Positions 62,853-64,000 of a stretch of DNA of 64,000 nt are shown one piece after another. Numbering within the stretch: the first letter of the stretch is position 1; each line of letters opens with the position of its first letter. Below the pieces are notes generated by a model. The model worked only from the letters and a program-made list of their open reading frames with translations, made no database searches and had not been told where the DNA came from. This stretch comes from 2-02-FULL-66-14 sp037443705 (lineage in GTDB: Bacteria > Pseudomonadota > Gammaproteobacteria > Burkholderiales > SG8-39), in the NCBI GenBank assembly GCA_037443705.1, contig JBBINV010000011.1, positions 4,233 to 68,232 on the forward strand, written 5' to 3'. A program made the position numbers and the translations under genes.

Positions 62853-64000
62853 CGAACGGGGTGTCCGAGGCGAGGGTGCCGAACGCGCCACCGGCCTCGC
62901 CTTCGAGCCGCGAGCGGCAGAATGCGTCAAGAACGAACCCGGGGGCGTGTCGCGCAAGCAGACTCGCCTGCAGTGCGAGCGCGAGGTCCTGCGTCAGGCG
63001 CCGCGCCGAGGCCTCCATGCCGGCCGCATCCGCAAGCCGGGACCTGAGGGACTCGCAGAAGCGGTCGTAGGCACGGTGCGCGCCGCGGGCCGTGTCCAGC
63101 TCCGCCGCGACCGCGTCCGTCACCTCGGGCGACTTGCGCAGCGCGCGCAGCACATCCAGGCACATGATGTTGCCCGAGCCTTCCCAGATGGAGTTCACGG
63201 GCATCTCGCGGAAGATGCGCGAGAGGCTCGACTCCTCGACGTAGCCGCTGCCCCCGATCACCTCCATCGCCTCTTGCGCGAAGTGCGCGCCGCGCTTGCA
63301 GATCCAGAATTTCGCTGCGGGCGTCAGCACGCGCGCAAGCAGCCGCTCGCGCTCATCCACCTGCGCGTCGTAGGCGCGCGAAAGCCGGATCGCGAGGGCG
63401 GTCGCGGCCTCCGACTCGAGCGCCAGGTCGGCGAGCACGTTCCTCATGACCGGCTGGTCCTTGAGCAGCCGCCCGAAGGCGCGCCGCTGGGTCGCGTGCC
63501 AGAGGGCCTGCGCGAGCGCCTGGCGCGTGAGCCCCGCCGTGCCGATCGCGCAGTCGAGGCGCGTATAGACGCCCATCTCGAGGATCATCGGCACGCCGCG
63601 GCCCTCTTCGCCGAGGAGCGTCGCGTACGCGCCGGCGAACTCGACCTCCGAGCTCGCGTTCGAGCGGTTGCCGAGCTTGTCCTTGAGGCGCTGGATGCGG
63701 ATTGCGTTCGGCGCTCCTTCCGGTGTCCAGCGCGGCAGGAAGAAGCACGACAGCCCCCCGGGCGACTGCGCGAGCACGAGCCAGGCATCGCACATCGGCG
63801 CCGACAGGAACCACTTGTGGCCGGTTATCCGCCACTCCTCGGCGCCGATCCGCTCGGCGCGCGTGGTGTTCGCGCGAACGTCCGAACCGCCCTGCTTCTC
63901 GGTCATGCCCATGCCCACGAGCGCGGCGCGCTTGCCGGAGAGCGGCAGGTTGCGCGGATCGTAATCGCGCGCAAACAGCCTCGGGAGCCACTCGGCGGCG
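62821..64000 (-). CDS. AidB-like acyl-CoA dehydrogenase (5' part missing)
   Basis: The minus-strand reading enters from the right edge and stops at 62821, giving the last 392 or so residues. GMGMTEKQGGSDVRANTT, GLSCFFLPR, RLKDKLGNRSNASSEVEF and the base/FAD region VIGGSGYVEESSLSRIFRE are characteristic of the AidB/isovaleryl-CoA dehydrogenase-like group, including the DNA-binding AidB of the Ada response. A plain acyl-CoA dehydrogenase is the alternative. Confidence 0.88.
   Translation of the reverse strand, partial: AAEWLPRLFARDYDPRNLPLSGKRAALVGMGMTEKQGGSDVRANTTRAERIGAEEWRITGHKWFLSAPMCDAWLVLAQSPGGLSCFFLPRWTPEGAPNAIRIQRLKDKLGNRSNASSEVEFAGAYATLLGEEGRGVPMILEMGVYTRLDCAIGTAGLTRQALAQALWHATQRRAFGRLLKDQPVMRNVLADLALESEAATALAIRLSRAYDAQVDERERLLARVLTPAAKFWICKRGAHFAQEAMEVIGGSGYVEESSLSRIFREMPVNSIWEGSGNIMCLDVLRALRKSPEVTDAVAAELDTARGAHRAYDRFCESLRSRLADAAGMEASARRLTQDLALALQASLLARHAPGFVLDAFCRSRLEGEAGGAFGTLASDTPFDALIARALPA

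Overview
The window looks like a chromosomal segment of a very G+C-rich betaproteobacterium, probably an uncultured relative of the Burkholderiales, Rhodocyclales or Nitrosomonadales. The evidence is gene order. The run mlaFEDACB - ABC-2 exporter - ibaG - murA - hisGDCBHAFIE - HIT - tatABC, and htrA - petABC - sspAB, is the conserved betaproteobacterial order. Short-form HisG, unfused hisI and hisE, a liv transporter, phenylacetate and CoA-ester genes and a PHA depolymerase fit the same group. No phage, insertion sequence, integrase, CRISPR array or plasmid function was seen.

Layout: (1) 1-1842, minus: a truncated sigma-54 response regulator and an ABC ATPase. (2) 1885-17200, plus: phospholipid transport (mla), an ABC-2 exporter, ibaG, murA, the complete nine-gene his operon, a HIT protein and the Tat translocase. 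(3) 17203-24465, minus: an alpha/beta hydrolase, livMHFG plus a binding protein, and a PAS/sigma-54 activator. This block separates tatC from htrA-petABC. (4) 24462-29508: htrA (minus), then the cytochrome bc1 genes and sspAB. (5) 29564-36538: tRNA-Thr, a two-domain cytochrome c behind an FNR-type box, and the minus-strand set cofD - moxR - DUF58 (frameshifted) - transglutaminase - HDOD. (6) 36653-41658: an EamA transporter, a dienoyl-CoA reductase-like flavoenzyme, and the Ada-AlkA/Ogt alkylation-repair pair. (7) 41651-48839: a partial phenylacetate set (paaK, paaI, paaY-like, isochorismatase-like hydrolase, enoyl-CoA hydratase), an MFS transporter and fadD. (8) 48890-54875: a second EamA transporter, an AAA/DUF4143 protein behind three 22-bp repeats, penicillin acylase and PHA depolymerase. 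(9) 54863-60773: a CysB-type regulator divergent from cysI - DUF934 - cysH - cysD - cysN, an APS-reductase sulfate assimilation route with no APS kinase. (10) 60718-64000, minus: dsbB, an FAH-family enzyme, a TetR regulator and a truncated AidB-like acyl-CoA dehydrogenase.

The most unusual feature is a scattered family of hairpins, at six places, with arms of about 15-27 bp sharing the heptamer GGG(A/T)CAG. They abut start codons (hisG, FAH, MFS), lie between genes, and in one case sit in frame inside the penicillin acylase gene just before its autocleavage serine. Other good leads are a sigma-54 promoter with a distal dyad upstream of the liv operon, the 22-bp tandem operator-like repeats, an FNR-like box before a cytochrome c gene, a cofD gene without the rest of the F420 pathway, and a one-base frame break in the DUF58 gene.
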